In this document: positions 5,012 through 7,953 of the stretch, piece after piece
Position numbering within the stretch: position 1 is the stretch's first letter
Layout: every line of letters starts with the position of its first letter
Source: Candidatus Helarchaeota archaeon
GTDB taxonomy: Archaea > Asgardarchaeota > Lokiarchaeia > Helarchaeales > HEL-GB-A
DNA length: 7,953 nucleotides
Reading direction: 5' to 3'
NCBI GenBank assembly: GCA_013375405.1
Contig: JABXJU010000202.1
Span: 1-7,953, forward strand
Notes under the pieces: model-generated
Seen by the model: only the letters and a program-made list of their open reading frames with translations
What the model was told of the DNA's origin: nothing
Database searches by the model: none
Position numbers and translations under genes: made by a program

Positions 5012-7944
5012 ATTTAAGTACCTTCCTTTTTTCTTGTTATAGAGTGCAATAACCAGTTTTCCTTTTTCTGTGAGGTTGTACTCAGAATCAAGTACAAGTA
5101 GATCTTGCAGAGTTCTGAGGATAATTTTAACCATTTTTTCGTTAATGCCTGTGCCTTCTGCAATTTTCTTAGGTTCTTTCAGACCAAGTTGAACTGTAAG
5201 AAGTGTTACTATGCTAGATAATCCATGAAGAGTGAAAAGGTTTTCAATGATCCATTCACTTGAAATTTCTTTGTCTTTAATATATTCTTCGATGGGGAAG
5301 AATTCGTTTATTATTTTATTAGCGCCAAAGAAGGCGTCGACATCGCCTTTCCAAGTTGCAAGTTCATCTTTATAATAGTACTCAAAGCGATTAGTTAATT
5401 GGACTAATTTACGTCGAATTACCGGGAGATCAACCCTTGAAAGGACTGCTACGATAACATTAAGCCCATGCTGAAATAGAATTTTATTATCCATGTGATC
5501 TATAGTTTTAAGGACACGCTTAGAATCCACGATTTCTTGGACAATAGAGGAAATTCCTATTAAGGCGCTGGTGACAAGGCTAGGGTCCGCCGTTGTTATA
5601 CCTCCAAGGCGTTTATCAAATAATGGAACACCACTCTTGGTTAAAATGTAGAGATGTTTTACTTTTTTCTCCCAATCTCGCTCTCTCCATTTATTGCGTA
5701 TCCTATATCCCGCGGCCATTGCAAGAATTGCAGCTAAAATTCCAAAAATCCAAGAATATTGGACCCACCAGGACACTTCTGCGCCGCCTGTGATAACAAG
5801 AGTAACTGTCTGAGTTACTAAAAGATGGCCATCTTGGGTCGTGGCATTAATAATAATTGAATACGTGCCTGGTGGTTTGCCGGCTGTGTTTAATACAAGA
5901 GAATAATTGCCATTTGCATTATCAGTTAAATTCCCTGTTCCAAAATCCCAGCTGTAAAAGACATTTATGTTTTCGAAATAGGTTTCAGTGAAATCATCTT
6001 CTAAAAGCACTGAAAAAGTGGCAGAAGAATCTATAGGGGCGGTTTGTACCATGGATGAAAATGTAGCTGTAGTAAAATCAACCCATTCTTTAATTTGAAT
6101 AACGAATTGAATATTATTATCAAGATAAGCAAATTTCTGTATCGTCACGAGAATGGAATATGCATCAACAACATTGGTAGCGTTTATATCAATCCGATAA
6201 TAACCCAAACCTAAATCCGTAGATGATAAATTATTATAACCGTAGAATGTCAAGTTTGCGCCTGCAATACCCTGATTAAAATCGGTATCATTAAAGAAAA
6301 CGAGAATGTAAGTAGATTCATCAACAGGGAGAGAAATGATCGTTTCATTAAGATTGGTTAATGAAGTAAATTTGGGGCGATATGTCAAAAATACCAAGAC
6401 GGATTGCGATTTATAATTTGGTTTTGAGGCAGTAATGTTCAATAAGTCGGATTGATTCAAGCCAAGTGATTCGACTACAATTGAAAAGGGATATTCAAGA
6501 GAATCATTATAAGAAACCCAGTGAGTAAAATTTACGGTAATAAGGTCAGATCCATTTGAGGCGGAAGGAATTGGGTTTCCTGCTAAATCGGTATACTTTA
6601 GATTGATTGTCGCATTTTGTCCATATGGAATCGAGGCAACTGATTCATATACAAGCACGGTTTCAACCGAATTAATTTGAACAGTTATTTTAATGGTTTG
6701 GTTGGAATGATAGAGCCTAGATGCATTGATTTCCAAAGTATATTCTTGGATGGCACACCAACTGGTGTTTAGTTCTAATTGATAAAGACCATTCCCAATT
6801 TCTGAAATAGTATAATAAGTTAGTGTCCAGTTTGAGGTGATTATCGAGGTATTTATGCCGTAATGTCCTTCTGCGGTACGAAAATTAATTTCAATTGTGA
6901 TATTCTTCCCCCATTCGCCAACTACTCTTGGATAATTTTGAGAAATTAATTCAGTCTCAACCGAATTGATCTGCACCGTTATCAACATTGTTTTATTGGT
7001 ATAAAATTGCCGCGAAACGTTAATCTCCAAAACAAACTCTCGAGGGGACAAGCTCGTATTTAATTCAATTTGATAAAGACCATTCCCTAAATCGAGAATC
7101 GTGTAGGCACTCAGGCTCCAGTTGATGGAGACAAGAGCACTAGGAATGCCCAGCGAACCGCTCGCGGTCCGGTAATTCACGGTAATGGTAGCATTGAAAT
7201 TCCATTCACTTATTATACGAGGATAGTCATCGGAAACTAATTCAGTATCAACCGAATTGATCTGTACCGTTATCAACATTGTTTTATTTACAAAATATTG
7301 CCGTGAAACGTTAATCTCTAAAACATACTCTCGAGGAGATATACTCGTATTCAATTCAATTTGATAAAGACCATTCCCTAAATCACGAATTGAATAAACA
7401 CTCAAGCTCCAGTTGATGGAGACAAGAGCATTAGGAATCCCCAGCGAACCGCTCGCGGTGCGATAATTCACGGTAATGGTAGCATTGAAATTCCATTCAC
7501 TTATTATGCGAGGATAATCATTAGAAACCAATTCCGTTTCAATTGCGTTGATTTCTATAGTAATTAGTAGCGTTTTATTTACAAAATACTGTTTTGCCGC
7601 ATTAATTTCGAGTATATATTCACCCAGACTCTCACTTGTATTCAATTCTATTTGATAAAGACCTCCCCCAAGTTCAGTTATGGTACTTATGGTCCAGTTA
7701 TCAGTTACCCCCGACCCATTAATCCCCACTAGGCCAACCGTCCGAAAATTTGCTGTAATAGTCACGTTCGTCCCCCATTCAGTTACAACCCTAGGATACT
7801 CTGGAGAAACCAACTCAGTCTCAATCGCATTGATCTCTACTGTTATCCGAAGTGTCTTATTATTAAAATACTGCTTGGACAGGTTGATCTCGAGCATGTA
7901 TTCCCGAATTGAAGTCCAACTGGTGTTTAAGACAACTTGGTAAA
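4973..7944 (-). CDS. Surface receptor-like protein: Ig-like repeats, one TM, longin-like domain, winged helix (5'-truncated)
   Basis: The frame runs through the right edge, so the Met at 7897 (residue 1 here) is internal; FYQVVLNTSW and so on precede it, the first codon sharing an adapter base. The ectodomain (to about 705) starts with tandem ~97-residue beta-rich Ig-like units. Each runs LEIN...NKT...ETELVS..YPR...EW...NYRTA...NWS...GNGLYQIELNTS. Three or so more diverged units follow, with more than twenty N-x-S/T sequons and no Cys in the four best repeats except one. A single TM helix (712-731) is followed by a basic stop-transfer (RIRNKWRERDWEKKVK). The cytoplasmic part has an alpha/beta module (748-867: HLYILTKSG, PLFD, a 20-residue helix, two strands, a long helix) like the longin/roadblock-like domains abundant in Asgard archaea. 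A winged helix (about 885-955, GLKEPKKIAEGTGINEK then NLTEKGK) follows. The likely role is adhesion or sensing coupled to an intracellular partner. Domain calls come from pattern reading only. Confidence 0.8.
6737..7894 (-). repeat. Tandem ~97-residue Ig-like repeats in the receptor
   Basis: Four consecutive units: 7894-7613 (94 residues), 7612-7322 (97), 7321-7031 (97) and 7030-6737 (98). A fifth, diverging unit starts at 6736 and the tail of an earlier one lies at the right edge. Units two and three share 81 of 97 residues, with a 29-residue core identical. This indicates recent duplication. Such repeats are prone to assembly collapse, so the real copy number may be higher. Confidence 0.9.
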
Positions 7945-7953
7945 AGATCGGAA
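7945..7953 (-). other. Illumina adapter remnant (right edge)
   Basis: The last nine bases, AGATCGGAA, are the start of the TruSeq adapter (AGATCGGAAGAGC) in the sense expected after an insert. Nine bases alone would be weak, but this is exactly terminal and mirrors the 15-base remnant at the left edge. The similar repeat units read TAAAGACC at this point, which also shows that the genomic sequence stops at about 7944. Confidence 0.9.

Noticed and set aside
6737..7894. Regular repeats as a CRISPR array or satellite
   Set aside because: The period is about 291 bp, a multiple of three, and the repeats are translated and protein-constrained. They are coding domain repeats.

Overview
The window looks like an archaeal metagenome contig, most likely from an Asgard archaeon. 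The evidence is an archaeal-type RadA recombinase, an Orc1/Cdc6-type AAA+ replication initiator, TATA-box promoters, a (near-)leaderless radA, poly-T terminators, and two eukaryote-flavoured proteins: a small B-box/ZZ-like zinc-finger protein and a surface protein with a cytoplasmic longin/roadblock-like domain. The Asgard assignment is an inference from protein style, not a proven placement. Both ends carry Illumina TruSeq adapter remnants (1-15 and 7945-7953), so the genes at each edge are cut by the assembly and the outermost bases are not genomic.

Layout from left to right. (1) 18-320, plus: the 3' end of a 5-formyltetrahydrofolate cyclo-ligase-like (MTHFS-domain) gene, followed directly by a T7 tract. 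(2) 1421-452, minus: a two-gene unit made of a three-TM membrane protein and, 7 nt downstream, the zinc-finger protein with a Pro/Ala/Thr-rich tail. A TATA box lies upstream and T-runs lie downstream. (3) 3353-1557, minus: radA followed after 18 nt by a HisA/HisF-related TIM-barrel gene, probably one transcript. (4) 3354-3618: a 265-bp AT-rich divergent intergenic region holding the radA and orc1 promoters, a possible replication origin, and a 39-bp relic of the 3' end of the gene at the right edge. (5) 3619-4818, plus: orc1/cdc6 with degenerate sensor-1 and arginine-finger regions, followed by a 24-codon reading frame. (6) 7944-4973, minus: a very large 5'-truncated gene. Its product has tandem ~97-residue Ig-like extracellular repeats, one transmembrane helix, a longin/roadblock-like cytoplasmic domain and a C-terminal winged helix.

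The centre is a genome-maintenance locus, with recombinase and initiator divergently transcribed across a shared regulatory region. The two most notable observations are as follows. First, the last 39 bp of the surface-receptor gene recur (37/39 identical, same orientation) on the far side of orc1, so orc1 sits between direct repeats like a cassette inserted at a gene's 3' end. Second, the receptor itself joins an adhesin-like ectodomain to a longin-like domain and a winged helix across one membrane span.
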